Shown here in pieces: positions 24,367 through 35,168 of a stretch of 64,000 nt of DNA. Where the stretch lies: the NCBI GenBank assembly GCA_027494015.1, contig JAOSJP010000034.1:372001-436000 (forward strand). Reading direction: 5' to 3'. The stretch is from Anaerolineae bacterium. Lineage in GTDB: Bacteria; Chloroflexota; Anaerolineae; Aggregatilineales; Aggregatilineaceae. Numbering within the stretch: the first letter of the stretch is position 1; each line of letters begins with the position of its first letter. The position numbers and the translations under genes are program-made. The notes below the pieces were generated by a model. That model ran no database searches, was not told the DNA's origin, and saw only the letters and a program-made list of their open reading frames with translations.

Positions 24367-25083
24367 TTGAGCATCTTTTCGCCTGAAGTGCTGATCGGGC
24401 GCGTGATCGGCCTGGTGATCGGCTTCACGCTGCACGAGTGGGCGCACGCCTGGACGGCCTATCGCCTGGGCGACAACACGGCCTATTACCAGGGCCGGCT
24501 GACGCTCAGCCCGCGCGCGCACATCGAGCCGATCGGCATCATCCTGGCGCTGATCGCAGGCTTCGGCTGGGCCAGGCCGGTGCCGGTCAACCCAAGCGCC
24601 TTCTATCCCCACGAGAAGCGCGGCCTGGTGATCGTCTCGCTGGCCGGGCCGCTGATGAACCTGCTGGTGGCGCTGGCCGCCGGCGTGCTGATCCGGCTGC
24701 TGGCGGCTGGCGGGCTGTTCGAAGGAGAGGCGCGCATTCTGGTCGGCAGCGGGGAGATCATTCAGAGGGGTGTGGGGGCGGCAGGCGCGCTCACCTTCGT
24801 CTACAACGTGCTCGGCACCGTGGTGCTGTTCAACCTGGTGCTGTGCCTGTTCAACCTGATCCCGCTGGCCCCGCTGGACGGCTACAAGATCGCGGTGGGC
24901 ACGCTGCCGCGGCAGCAGGCGAGCGCGCTGATCCGCTACGAGCGCGAGACGACGCTGGCCCTGATGCTGCTCATCCTGCTGGGGGCAATGTCCAGCGGGG
25001 GGTTCAGCCCGCTGTGGGCCATTCTCGGCCCACCGCTGCGCTTTCTGTACGAGCTGTTCGCCGGGTTCTATCCCGTGTTCTAG
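24367..25083 (+). CDS. Site-2-type membrane metalloprotease (M50 family)
   Basis: The 238-residue polytopic protein has the zinc-binding HEWAH at 23-27 within the first transmembrane helix. Further helices lie near 85-110, 140-165 and 195-215, and NLIPLAPLDGYKI (about 163-175) supplies the third metal ligand, as in short YwhC-type rhomboid-independent site-2 proteases. It would cut membrane substrates within the bilayer; the target is unknown. It begins at TTG 24367 behind ACAGGAGAG, with no nearby ATG that would keep HEWAH. An HD-domain gene follows after 4 bases. Confidence 0.85.
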   Translation: MSIFSPEVLIGRVIGLVIGFTLHEWAHAWTAYRLGDNTAYYQGRLTLSPRAHIEPIGIILALIAGFGWARPVPVNPSAFYPHEKRGLVIVSLAGPLMNLLVALAAGVLIRLLAAGGLFEGEARILVGSGEIIQRGVGAAGALTFVYNVLGTVVLFNLVLCLFNLIPLAPLDGYKIAVGTLPRQQASALIRYERETTLALMLLILLGAMSSGGFSPLWAILGPPLRFLYELFAGFYPVF

Positions 25084-25087
25084 CCGG

Positions 25088-25606
25088 ATGAGCGCCGCGT
25101 ACCGCTTCCGGCAGGGCGTGCGGGCGCTGGTCGCCTGGGCGCGCCCCGCAGACGATGCGCTGGCCGGCGCGCACCTGGCCCCGCCGCTCTACGCGCTCTA
25201 CCGGCGGATGCGCCGGTCGGAGCGGCAGCACAGCCTGCGCGTGCTGCGCGATCTGCTGGCCGCCGGGCACACGCACCCCGACCTGCTGGCGGCGGCGCTG
25301 CTGCACGACGTGGGCAAGAGCGGCGTGCGCTTCTCGCTGCCAGAGAAAGTGCTGGTCGTGCTGGTCAAGGCGTTCGCGCCGGGGCGCTACCGGGCCTGGA
25401 GCAGCGGCCCGGCGAACGGCTGGCGGCTGCCCTTCGCCGTCAGCGGGCAACACCCGGCCTGGGGCGCGGACATGGCCGAGCGAGCGGGGGCGTCGCCGCT
25501 GACCGTCGCGCTGATTCGCCGCCACGCCGATCCGCCGCCCGACCCGCCGCGCGACGAGACGGAGCGGCTGCTGCTGGCGTTGCAAGCGGTTGACGATAGG
25601 AATTGA
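25088..25606 (+). CDS. HD-domain protein (putative phosphohydrolase)
   Basis: The 172-residue protein contains an HD metal-dependent domain: His48 in RQHSLRVLRDL, His73-Asp74 in LLHDVGKS and a later Asp in QAVDDRN at the C-terminus. Such proteins hydrolyse phosphoesters or (di)nucleotides. The domain is short and no partner domain is fused. It starts 4 bases after the protease gene, so the two are translationally linked. The substrate is unknown. Confidence 0.75.
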   Translation: MSAAYRFRQGVRALVAWARPADDALAGAHLAPPLYALYRRMRRSERQHSLRVLRDLLAAGHTHPDLLAAALLHDVGKSGVRFSLPEKVLVVLVKAFAPGRYRAWSSGPANGWRLPFAVSGQHPAWGADMAERAGASPLTVALIRRHADPPPDPPRDETERLLLALQAVDDRN

Positions 25607-25610
25607 CCGA

Positions 25611-25705
25611 GTCGTGAGTTATGAGTCATGAGTCAAGAACGGCGGGATGCCCTCACGAGTGCGGTCTTGCACGCCAGACTCATAACTCCTGACTCACCAC
25701 TCAGC
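25611..25705. repeat. GAGTCGTGAGTT-type palindromic intergenic repeat
   Basis: GAGTCGTGAGTTATGAGTCATGAGTC is mirrored by GACTCATAACTCCTGACTCACCACTC about 60 bases on (both cited only by their first units). It is the same family as 183-290. The open frame across it joins the downstream gene in frame but is repeat-derived. Confidence 0.6.
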
Positions 25706-25741
25706 ACACTGCCCACCCTCAAGCGAAACGAGGAGATCGCC

Positions 25742-26767
25742 ATGCACGTCACCCTGAGCATCATCGGACTCGACCGCATCAGCACATCGTTCGCGCTGGC
25801 GCTCAAGCGCTATCAGAGCCAGCCGAAAGCCCAGCACACGTTCACTATCACTGGCAGCGACTCCAGCCCCCAGGCGATGAAAGCTGCCGAGAAAATGAGC
25901 GCCATTGACAAATCCGACCGCAAGCCGTCCAAAGCCGTAGCCAACGCCGAACTGGTCATCGTCCGGTGTCCGCCCGGCAGCCTGGCGGAGATTTACGGGC
26001 AGTTCGGCCCGGCGCTGAAGCCGGGCGCAGTGGTGCTCGACCTGAGCGACCTCAAGGAGCCGTCCATCGCCCTCGCCCGGCAGCACTTCCCCGCCAACGA
26101 GCGCGGGGCGAGCCTGGCCTTCATCGTCGGCGTGACGCCTATCGTCAATGTGAGCGGGCTATATACGGGCGGGACCGGGCCGGAAGCGGCGAGCGCCGAT
26201 CTGCTGGACGAGGCGGAGTGCCTGGTTCTGCCCGACACGCAGTGCCCCAGCGAGGCGATCCGGCTGGCCGAAGACATGATCCGGCTGGCGGGGGGCGTGC
26301 CGCGCTTCATGGACCCCGCCGAGCACGACGCGCTGACCGCCGCCACCGAGCAGCTCCCCGCGCTGCTGGGCGCGGCGCTGTTCTACGCGCTCCAGCAGTC
26401 CGAAGGCTGGCCCGACCTGCGGCGCATGGTCAACCCGACGCTCGCCCTGGCCTTCCAGTCGCTGCGCACCCAAACACCCAACGACCTGCACGCGACCTTC
26501 ACCCACAACCGCGCCAACCTGGCCCGTCACCTGGACGGCGTGCCCGGCGTGCTGAGCGAGCTGCGGGCTGCGCTCGCCTCCGATGATAGCGACAAGCTGG
26601 CCGCCTTCCTGGCGCTGGTCGGCCAGGAGTGGGAGAAGTGGGACGGCAAGCGCTACAGCGGCAAGTGGGACGAAGGCCCCCAGATTGAGAAGCTGCCCGG
26701 CGCGTTGGCGGCCATGGGCGGCTTCCTGACCATGCCGCGCAAGAGGAAGGAAGAAGACGACGACTGA
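25742..26767 (+). CDS. Prephenate dehydrogenase-like NAD(P)-binding protein
   Basis: The 341-residue protein opens with a Rossmann strand (HVTLSIIGLDRISTSFALAL; the usual GxGxxG is altered to GLDRIS). TyrA-like sequence follows (VIVRCPPGSLAEIYGQFGP, VVLDLSDLKEP, and the EHDALTAATEQLPALLGAAL region typical of prephenate dehydrogenase C-terminal helices). The altered glycine loop suggests either unusual cofactor binding or a non-enzymatic relative. The C-terminus is acidic (RKRKEEDDD). ATG at 25742 follows GAGGAGATCGCC. Tyrosine biosynthesis is possible but not established. Confidence 0.65.
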   Translation: MHVTLSIIGLDRISTSFALALKRYQSQPKAQHTFTITGSDSSPQAMKAAEKMSAIDKSDRKPSKAVANAELVIVRCPPGSLAEIYGQFGPALKPGAVVLDLSDLKEPSIALARQHFPANERGASLAFIVGVTPIVNVSGLYTGGTGPEAASADLLDEAECLVLPDTQCPSEAIRLAEDMIRLAGGVPRFMDPAEHDALTAATEQLPALLGAALFYALQQSEGWPDLRRMVNPTLALAFQSLRTQTPNDLHATFTHNRANLARHLDGVPGVLSELRAALASDDSDKLAAFLALVGQEWEKWDGKRYSGKWDEGPQIEKLPGALAAMGGFLTMPRKRKEEDDD

Positions 26768-26786
26768 TCGCGGACGGTGATCATAT

Positions 26787-26816
26787 GTAGGGGTGGGTTT
26801 GGAAACCCGCCCCTAC
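26787..26816. repeat. REP palindrome GTAGGGGTGGGTTT
   Basis: GTAGGGGTGGGTTT, two bases, then AAACCCGCCCCTAC: a 14-bp inverted repeat with one mismatch. Related copies lie at 37877-37908 and 50572-50603. It sits between the TyrA-like gene and tRNA-Sec and may end transcription from either side. Confidence 0.8.
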
Positions 26817-26849
26817 GAAACACCATGCGCGCTCGTCAGGGGAGAGAGG

Positions 26850-26945
26850 CGGGAGTGTATGGGAGTCGAACCCACCGCGGCCCGCGCTGAGCGGCCCGCC
26901 GCCGATTTTGAAGACCGGGAAGCCCACCGGGACTCATACACCCCC
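26850..26945 (-). tRNA. selC: tRNA-Sec (anticodon UCA)
   Basis: Read on the minus strand, an 8-bp acceptor stem (GGGGGTGT with ACACTCCC) is followed by AT and a 6-bp D stem with the CGGT loop (GAGTCC/GGGCTT), as in bacterial tRNA-Sec. Then come a 5-bp anticodon stem with loop CTTCAAA (anticodon TCA), a long GC-rich variable arm, and the T arm GTGGG-TTCGACT-CCCAT. Discriminator G is at 26850; CCA is not encoded (CCT follows). The unusual 8-bp acceptor, 6-bp D stem and UCA anticodon are diagnostic. It lies just before the selB stop and is transcribed in the same direction as selA-selB. Confidence 0.93.
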
Positions 26946-26995
26946 GCCATGACTATAGCGCAGGGGCAGGCCATTGACCAAAGTGAATCACCCCG

Positions 26996-28840
<1,845 letters not shown>

Positions 28841-28843
28841 GGG

Positions 28844-30178
28844 CTAGTGCTCTTTCAGGGCGGCAATAACCAGGGCATCCTGTTCTGGCAGGACGGTGCG
28901 CGGGTCGAGCAGCAGGCGATCTTCGCTCACCCGCGCGATGATCGGCGGATCGCCAGCGCGCAGCCGCGCCGCCGCTGCGTTGGGCTGAGCCACACGGGGC
29001 GCAAACGCCCAGGTGGGCAGCGTGTCGCCCGGCAGACTTCCCCCGCCGACGGTTGACGCGGCGAGCACGACCTCGCCGGGCACGGCAGCGGCCCACGCTT
29101 CGGCGCGCGCGCGGATGGCGTCCGGCGTCATGCTGATCATGCGCCAGATGGGGATCTTCTGCAGGGCCTCGCCGCGCCGGTAATGCTCCAGCGTCGCCGC
29201 CAGCGCCGCCAGGGCCAGCTTGTCGGCGCGGATGGCGCGGGCCAGCGGATGGCATTTGAGCGTCTCGATCAGATCGGCGCGACCAATGATGATCCCCGCC
29301 TGCGGCCCGCCGAGCAGCTTGTCGCCGCTGAACATCACCAGGTCGGCGCCGGCGGCCAGGCTCTCCTGGGCGGTCGGCTCGTGCGAGAGGCCGAACGCCG
29401 CTGTGTCGAGCAGCGCCCCGCTGCCGATGTCGTCCAGCAGCAGCAGCCCGTGTTGGTGGGCGAGCGCGGCGAGATCGGCCAGCGGCACGGATTCGGTGAA
29501 GCCCACGACCCTGAAGTTGGAGGCGTGGGCGCGCACGATACAGGCCGCCCGCCCGTCAATGGCGGCGGCGTAGTCGCGCAGGTGCGTGCGGTTGGTCGTG
29601 CCCACCTCGACCATGATCGCCCCGCTCTGGGCCATCACGTCGGGCACGCGGAACGACCCGCCAATCTCGACAAGCTGCCCCCGGCTGATGATCGCCGCGC
29701 GGCCCCCGGCCAACGCCGTCAGCGCGAGCAGCACGCTCGCCGCATTGTTGTTGACGACCATCCCGGCCTCGGCACCGGTGACCGCCATGAGGAGGCGCTC
29801 GATGTGCCGGTCGCGTCTGCCGCGCATCCCCTCTTCAAGCTCGTATTCGAGCGTGCTGTAGCCGCCGCCCACCCCCACCAGCGCCGCCAGCGCCTCGTCC
29901 GAGAGCGGGGCGCGCCCCAGGTTGGTGTGCAGAATCACACCCGTCGCGTTGATCACCGGGCGCAGCGTGGGCTGCGCCGCCCGTGCCAGCGCGTCTGCCG
30001 CACGCGCCACCAGCTCAGCGCCGAGCGGCACAGGCGCGCCGTCTAACGCGCCCCTGCGCACCTCCTCTACCGCGCAGCGCAGCGCCTCAGTCACCTGGGC
30101 GCGACCGTAGCGGCCCACCAGGGCGGTGCTGGCGCGCAGCAGTGCGTCAATGCTGGGCAGATCGCGCAGTGAGGTCAT
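28844..30178 (-). CDS. selA: L-seryl-tRNA(Sec) selenium transferase
   Basis: The 444-residue PLP enzyme converts Ser-tRNA(Sec) to Sec-tRNA(Sec) with selenophosphate. It shows the family signature NATGVILHTNLGRAPLS (about 77-93), VVNNNAASVLLAL (141-153), GSFRVPDVM, and PLP-binding Lys287 in FSGDKLLGGPQAG. Length is typical. selB starts 4 bases downstream and tRNA-Sec follows selB, giving a compact selA-selB-selC group on one strand. Selenophosphate synthetase (selD) is not in the window. Confidence 0.95.
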   Translation of the reverse strand: MTSLRDLPSIDALLRASTALVGRYGRAQVTEALRCAVEEVRRGALDGAPVPLGAELVARAADALARAAQPTLRPVINATGVILHTNLGRAPLSDEALAALVGVGGGYSTLEYELEEGMRGRRDRHIERLLMAVTGAEAGMVVNNNAASVLLALTALAGGRAAIISRGQLVEIGGSFRVPDVMAQSGAIMVEVGTTNRTHLRDYAAAIDGRAACIVRAHASNFRVVGFTESVPLADLAALAHQHGLLLLDDIGSGALLDTAAFGLSHEPTAQESLAAGADLVMFSGDKLLGGPQAGIIIGRADLIETLKCHPLARAIRADKLALAALAATLEHYRRGEALQKIPIWRMISMTPDAIRARAEAWAAAVPGEVVLAASTVGGGSLPGDTLPTWAFAPRVAQPNAAAARLRAGDPPIIARVSEDRLLLDPRTVLPEQDALVIAALKEH

Positions 30179-30299
30179 GGGCCGTCCTGTGCGGGAGAGT
30201 TCCGGCTGCCTGTCGCTCCGATTATAGAGCGCGCGGGCGCAAAAAGCACAGCGGGAAGCGGGCGGGGTCAGGGCAATCGCTTCAAACGTGCGTGTTGTT

Positions 30300-30452
30300 C
30301 TACCTCACCCCCAGCCTCGCTGCGCTCGGCTTGCCCCCTCTCCGCAGCGGAGAGGGGGGGCGAGGCGCGTGAGCGCCGAGCGGGGGTGAGGTCAGCCAGG
30401 GCGCAGCAGAGCAACGCCCCTACCTGACAGGTTTTGCACGCACCCAGCGGGC
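30300..30452. repeat. Family A repeat copy (left end divergent)
   Basis: The central palindrome (CCTCACCCCCAGCCTCG ... CTCTCCGCAGCGGAGAG ... GGGGGTGAGG) and a right end CCTGACAGGTTTTGCACGCACCC (cited in two parts, CCTGACAGG and TTTTGCACGCACCC) are present. The left side begins near 30268 with the variant GGGCAATCGCTTCAAAC. It lies between nrfD and selA and fills most of that gap. Confidence 0.8.
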
Positions 30453-30469
30453 GGCAGCCGCCCAAAACG

Positions 30470-30503
30470 AGACTTCCGAAGTTTTCGAAACCTTCGGAAG
30501 TCT
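30470..30503. repeat. REP hairpin AGACTTCCGAAG
   Basis: AGACTTCCGAAG, ten bases, CTTCGGAAGTCT: a perfect 12-bp inverted repeat just downstream of the nrfD-type gene on its strand. Sister copies are at 47891-47921 and 48681-48712. It could act as a transcript-stabilising or terminating hairpin; no U-tract follows. Confidence 0.8.
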
Positions 30504-30542
30504 GTAGCCGGGCAGCCCCTCAGTCGGAGAGCATTCGCGCGT

Positions 30543-31784
30543 TTAGCGCCCCTGAACCAGTCGGGGCACGCGCTCTTCCAGCGGCCTGTCTACCTGGATG
30601 CCCTTGAACGCCGGCAAGTAGCGCATCCCCAGGCTGAAGAGCATCATCAGAAGAGCCACAACCATGAACGCCGATGCCCACTCAGTCCAGGCCGGCGTGT
30701 AGTCGGTGATCAGCGGATCAGTGACCGGCGGATTCACCGACAATGGCTCGGTGAAAGCCAGCAGCGTCGTGTGGTAGCGGTTGAACACCATGCCAGCCAC
30801 GGTCAGGCCGCTGCCGGTCAGCAGCATGGCAATGCTGCCGGTGAACCGGGCGCGAATGAGCAGGATCGCCGCCAGCAAGCCTCCCAGGAAGATTTCCCAG
30901 GTCCAGAATGTGAGAGCGAACGGCCCCGCCGAAAGCGTGGTGAACGCCTCGGTGCGCCCCGGCACGTAGCCGTAGTTGCCGGCGGTCGTGTCCCAGAAGC
31001 GCATGTACAGGTACACGAGCAGCACCGCGCCAGACATCTGCCCAGCCTGTAGCAGCACCCGCGCGGGCACCAGCAGCCGCCCGGTGATCCACTGCACAAT
31101 CAGCGTGACGTGCACGCTGAAGGCGATGCCGCCCGCCACCGCCGAGACGATGAACAGCAGCGGCATGGTGGGGCGGAACAGCGCGGCGCGCCCGACGACG
31201 ACGCCATACGTCCCGCCCAGGCTGGACTGATGCAGCAGCGACAGGCCCATCCCCACTATAGCCAGCGTCGGCGCGAAGCTGTGCACGCGGTGCCCCAGGT
31301 TCTGCAGCCAGCGGAAGCGGTCGAAGATCGGCATCTCGACGACCATCGGGAACACTTCCAGCGTCAGCACCAGGAAATAGAGCGTGATGCACAGCGTCAC
31401 TTCCCAGAGCATCGAGTGGATATTCCAGTGCACCCAACCGTGCCAGAAGCGATCGGGCCGCCCGATGTCCAGCACCAGGGCCATCAGCGCGCCGCTGTAG
31501 CCGAGGATGCCCACGAACACCGCCACCCGCGCCAGGGGTTTATACTGCTCCTGTCCCATCAGATAGGTCAGCGCGGAGAGCGAGAACGCGCCGGCAGCCA
31601 CCCCAATGCACGACAGGTCCAGGATGATCCACAGGCCCCAGGGCGCGCCATCGGTCAGGTTGGTGACAACCAGCCCCTTATACATGATCAGAAACACGGC
31701 ATAGGCCCCGACGACGATCACAACCAACAGGGCGGCGATCCACGCCCAGAACAGGTTAACTCGCTGTCTAATCTGGCTCAGCAT
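30543..31784 (-). CDS. nrfD: NrfD/HybB-type quinol-interacting membrane subunit
   Basis: The 413-residue polytopic protein has about nine to ten transmembrane helices (first near 11-33, FWAWIAALLVVIVVGAYAVF in part) and NrfD/PsrC-family sequence (GAPWGLWIILDLSCIGVAAGAF, cited in part; LDIGRPDRFWHG; HWNIHSMLWEV). In such complexes this subunit exchanges electrons with the quinone pool and may couple this to proton movement. ATG at 31784 is chosen because the first helix starts there; the longer frame overlaps the ferredoxin gene. It is last in a minus-strand operon after the cytochrome and ferredoxin genes. Confidence 0.9.
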   Translation of the reverse strand: MLSQIRQRVNLFWAWIAALLVVIVVGAYAVFLIMYKGLVVTNLTDGAPWGLWIILDLSCIGVAAGAFSLSALTYLMGQEQYKPLARVAVFVGILGYSGALMALVLDIGRPDRFWHGWVHWNIHSMLWEVTLCITLYFLVLTLEVFPMVVEMPIFDRFRWLQNLGHRVHSFAPTLAIVGMGLSLLHQSSLGGTYGVVVGRAALFRPTMPLLFIVSAVAGGIAFSVHVTLIVQWITGRLLVPARVLLQAGQMSGAVLLVYLYMRFWDTTAGNYGYVPGRTEAFTTLSAGPFALTFWTWEIFLGGLLAAILLIRARFTGSIAMLLTGSGLTVAGMVFNRYHTTLLAFTEPLSVNPPVTDPLITDYTPAWTEWASAFMVVALLMMLFSLGMRYLPAFKGIQVDRPLEERVPRLVQGR

Positions 31785-31797
31785 GGCACCCTCCCCC

Positions 31798-32583
31798 TTA
31801 CGTTGGCAGCAAGTAGTAGACGCGAGGCTTGGTGCCCAGCTCCGGGCGGAGCACCACCGCCTGCCGCCCTGCCATCTTGCGCGAAGCGGGGCTGTCAGGA
31901 TCGCGCAGATCGCCAAAGACGCGCGCCTCCGTCGGGCAGATCACACAGCACGCCGGAGTCGCCGCCCGGTCATAGCCGGGACGGATGCCGCGCTCCAGGC
32001 CCGCATCAATGCGGTGCGAGCAGAAGGTGCACTTCTCGGCCACGCCGCGCGGACGGCGAGGATTTTCCACCGTCCCCCAGGTGGGCACCATGGGGTTCTC
32101 GTCGGTGCGCTCTTCCCAGTTGAAGACGCGCGCGCCGTAGGGGCAGGCCACCATGCAGTAACGGCAGCCGATGCAGCGTTGGTAGTCCATGACCACGATC
32201 CCATCTTCGCGATGGTAGGTCGCGTTCACCGGACACACTTCCACGCACGGCGCGTGCTCGCAGTGCATGCACGGACGGGGCAGAAACACGGGCTTGCCGA
32301 AGGTCGCCTCGTCGCGCAGCACGATATTCCACAGGTGCCCTGTCGTCGTGTCGTTGGTCGCCTGGCAGGCGAACGCGCAGCGCTCGCAGCCGATGCAGGT
32401 TCCCAGGTCAATCACCATGGCCCAGTAAGGCCCGCTGCCACCGTGCGCGTTGGCTTCACCGATGGGGTCGTCGTGCGCCCAGAACTCGTTCCACACCCAG
32501 GCCCCCGCCGCCACGCCGATGCCCAGCGCGCCCGCCAGCTTGATGAACTCGCGCCGGTCTAGCTTGCGGGTATGCTCGCTCAT
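31798..32583 (-). CDS. Tat-exported four-cluster ferredoxin subunit (HybA/NrfC/DmsB-like)
   Basis: The 261-residue protein begins with a twin-arginine signal (DRREFIKLAGALGIGVAAGA, residues 8-27). Four Cys groups follow for [4Fe-4S] clusters: CIGCERCAFAC, CMHCEHAPCVEVCP, CIGCRYCMVACP, and CTFC with CCVICP. It would pass electrons between the multihaem cytochrome and NrfD on the outer face of the membrane. GGAGGAA lies upstream of the ATG at 32583. It starts 18 bases after the cytochrome gene and ends 14 bases before nrfD. The ferredoxin plus NrfD pair is typical; no molybdopterin subunit is present. Confidence 0.92.
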   Translation of the reverse strand: MSEHTRKLDRREFIKLAGALGIGVAAGAWVWNEFWAHDDPIGEANAHGGSGPYWAMVIDLGTCIGCERCAFACQATNDTTTGHLWNIVLRDEATFGKPVFLPRPCMHCEHAPCVEVCPVNATYHREDGIVVMDYQRCIGCRYCMVACPYGARVFNWEERTDENPMVPTWGTVENPRRPRGVAEKCTFCSHRIDAGLERGIRPGYDRAATPACCVICPTEARVFGDLRDPDSPASRKMAGRQAVVLRPELGTKPRVYYLLPT

Positions 32584-32600
32584 AACGCTTCCTCCTGCCG

Positions 32601-35009
32601 TCAATTCAACAGTGACTTCAGCCGCACTAGCAGGAACAGGATGAAGACGACCACCAGCGCACCCAGCGCGCCGCCCACCAGATCGGCGGTGCGTTTGTCA
32701 TCCACCTTGCTCTGGAGCCGCACAACTTCTGCCTCTAGCTCGTGAACCCGATTGAACTCTTCCTCGGTCATGCCACTGGCTTCGCGCACGCTGAGCATGT
32801 GCGTGTTCCCGTGACACTCCGCGCACACGCCCGGATCAATGGCCATCGTGTGCCCGGTGACGCGCACCATGCCGCCATCTGAAGAGACCTTGCGCTGCAT
32901 GTGGCAATCCACACAGGTCATGTCGTCGCTCATGTGAATCTCGTCCACCAGAGCTTCCTGATGGCACGCCCCACACGTCGTATTGACATCGCCCAGGATC
33001 AGGCCGTTCTCGTGCGGGGTGTGGCAGTCCACACAGCCAATGCCCCACGTCTTGTGCGCGCTCACCAGCCATTCGTCATAGGTCGGCGCGTGCGCACCGC
33101 TGTGGCAGCGCGCGCAGTCCGTCGGCTCGTTGGCGATGTCCACCGCCGCCGGCGGATGCTGAACGTCGTTGGGCACCGAGTGGCAGTTGCTGCACACCAC
33201 GCCCTCGTACTGATAAGCGCCGGTTGCCGGATCGAAGCCAGACGCATGACAACTCATACACTGTGTCGGGCGGCCCTGGCTTGCATGAGTCTCCAGGAAG
33301 TTGTTGGATTGCGAAGCGAGGGCATGGGGCGAATCCTGCCAGCGGCGGTACTCATCGCGATGGCATTGGGCGCACTGCTCCGGGTCGGTCGTCTGGAGCA
33401 CAGTCGCCGCCGTCACCGGCGTGATCACTTTGAGCAGGCCCAGCTCAACCTCGACCGCGTGGAGCAGCGCATCGGCGTAGGCATAGTTGTGGACGCCCAG
33501 GCTGCCATCGTTGGTCACGAAGGTGAGCACCGTGTCCACCCAGGCGGGAGCATCGGATCGCTCAGCCAGCCTCTGGCGCGCCAGGGTCAGGCGGTCGGCG
33601 ACACCGCTCTGCGTCTTCTCGACGAAAGTCGCCAGATAGTCGCGGCTCGTATCCGTGTGGCAGTCAGTGCACGAATCCGGGAAGCACTCGGTCACTTCAG
33701 TGCACAGCGCCGTAGCCATGGTGTGGCTGCCCGCGCGCCCAAACTGACCGATGTAGGTGGTCTTGGGCATGTGGCAGGTCTCGCAGTTCGGGCCGCCCTC
33801 GGTGGTGAAGTGGCCCGACGGGATGCCGTTCACGATCGGGACGATCTGCGACCCCTCGTACATCTCCTGCGAAGGGTGGTGCAGCTTGCCGGCGACCAGC
33901 ATCAGCTCGCCGTCGGGGCTTGTGCTGTTGTGACACGACACGCATAACTCGTATTCATCGGCGACCAACTGGTACGGGCGCTCGCTTTCGCCGTGCGGCT
34001 CGTGGCAGGCGACACAGGTCACCCCGCCCGTGGCGATCTCGCCGTCCGCGCTCGCCGTGACATGGCAGCGCGCGCACTCGCCGGGCAGCACGCCCTTGCT
34101 GGTGGCGTGGCCGCTCACCAGCCATTCCGCGTATTGGTTGTAGACCTTAGCATGGCCACCCGTCCACCACACATCAGGGTCTTCCTGAGCGGCCAGCATG
34201 AAGACATTCTCATCGAGCGGCAGCCCTGGCTGGTAGCCAACCGGATAGCCATGCGCACCGTCGGGGCTGGTCCCCTGAACGTGACACTGGCCGCACACCT
34301 CGGCATCCACGCCCCGGTAAATGGTGCCCGCCGTGCCCATGTGCGCGCCGCCAGGCCCGTGACAGGACTCGCAGCCAACGTTGAACTCAACGTCCCCGGC
34401 AGCCCAATCTTCGGCGAAGGCAAACTGCGTCTGTTCGGCAGCCTGGGCGCCATCCAGCCCGGTGGTGTGGCAGCCCGCGCAGGTCACGCGCCAGTCTTGC
34501 TCAGGCGCTTGCCAGGCATCGCCCTCTTCCACCGACCACGTGCCGACCTGCTCCTCGTTCTGCGGCACATGCCAGGTCACCGGCAGCACATAGAAGCCTT
34601 CGCTGCCATCGTCGCGCGGCATCACGCTGATATAGCGCTCGATGTAGCGCCCGCCGAGCACATAGGTGATGTCTTCAGCGGCGAGCGGACGCGCGGAGCC
34701 ATCCGGCCACTGAATGGCCGGGCTGGCCCCTGCGGACAGGTCGCCGGCGATATTCTCCGGCGTGCCAGGGCGCACCATCTGCGCGTGCCGGGTCGTGTGC
34801 CACGCTTCATCCTGCGTGTGGCACATCGCGCAGAACTGACTCCCCTTGTAGTCCGCGTCGAGATTGGGGGGAGTCCCCTGCTCGCCCGGCATGGCGTGGA
34901 CGACATCCGCCTGGCCCGAAGACCAGAAGACCACGCCGAGTGCCAACAGCGTGATCCCCACAGCCAACAGACCCAGGAGACGCAACCAACTGTGTATTCT
35001 GCGCAACAT
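32601..35009 (-). CDS. Membrane-anchored multihaem cytochrome c with 17 CXXCH motifs
   Basis: The 802-residue exported protein has an N-terminal signal or anchor (about 10-29) and seventeen CXXCH motifs, the first CAMCH near residue 59 and the last CAECH near 737. Its segments recall cytochrome c554-type families (AWHTTRHAQM, GVVCSNCHSVP). A coiled coil (FNRVHELEAEVVRLQSKVDD, cited in full at 20) and a C-terminal transmembrane helix (VGGALGALVVVFILFLLV) end the chain. It probably conducts electrons across the cell surface or to a soluble acceptor and hands them to the ferredoxin and NrfD subunits. No substrate site can be identified. It is first gene of the operon. Confidence 0.92.
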   Translation of the reverse strand: MLRRIHSWLRLLGLLAVGITLLALGVVFWSSGQADVVHAMPGEQGTPPNLDADYKGSQFCAMCHTQDEAWHTTRHAQMVRPGTPENIAGDLSAGASPAIQWPDGSARPLAAEDITYVLGGRYIERYISVMPRDDGSEGFYVLPVTWHVPQNEEQVGTWSVEEGDAWQAPEQDWRVTCAGCHTTGLDGAQAAEQTQFAFAEDWAAGDVEFNVGCESCHGPGGAHMGTAGTIYRGVDAEVCGQCHVQGTSPDGAHGYPVGYQPGLPLDENVFMLAAQEDPDVWWTGGHAKVYNQYAEWLVSGHATSKGVLPGECARCHVTASADGEIATGGVTCVACHEPHGESERPYQLVADEYELCVSCHNSTSPDGELMLVAGKLHHPSQEMYEGSQIVPIVNGIPSGHFTTEGGPNCETCHMPKTTYIGQFGRAGSHTMATALCTEVTECFPDSCTDCHTDTSRDYLATFVEKTQSGVADRLTLARQRLAERSDAPAWVDTVLTFVTNDGSLGVHNYAYADALLHAVEVELGLLKVITPVTAATVLQTTDPEQCAQCHRDEYRRWQDSPHALASQSNNFLETHASQGRPTQCMSCHASGFDPATGAYQYEGVVCSNCHSVPNDVQHPPAAVDIANEPTDCARCHSGAHAPTYDEWLVSAHKTWGIGCVDCHTPHENGLILGDVNTTCGACHQEALVDEIHMSDDMTCVDCHMQRKVSSDGGMVRVTGHTMAIDPGVCAECHGNTHMLSVREASGMTEEEFNRVHELEAEVVRLQSKVDDKRTADLVGGALGALVVVFILFLLVRLKSLLN

Positions 35010-35168
35010 AGAACTTCTCCTCGTGTGGTTCGCAGCCCCACGCGCTTCGCGCGATAGATGACCTGGGGTCAGGATGATTGCCCCAACAACGACCTGACAA
35101 AACTCCCTATACGCAGGACCGTTCCTTCTGGTATGCTTAGTGCTGTTCGCTCTAAGGAGAGTGCGCTC

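Noticed and set aside
22626..24428. 600-residue antisense open frame opposite gnd and the HIBADH-type gene
   Set aside because: Shadow frame of GC-rich coding DNA; the plus-strand genes have clear catalytic motifs.
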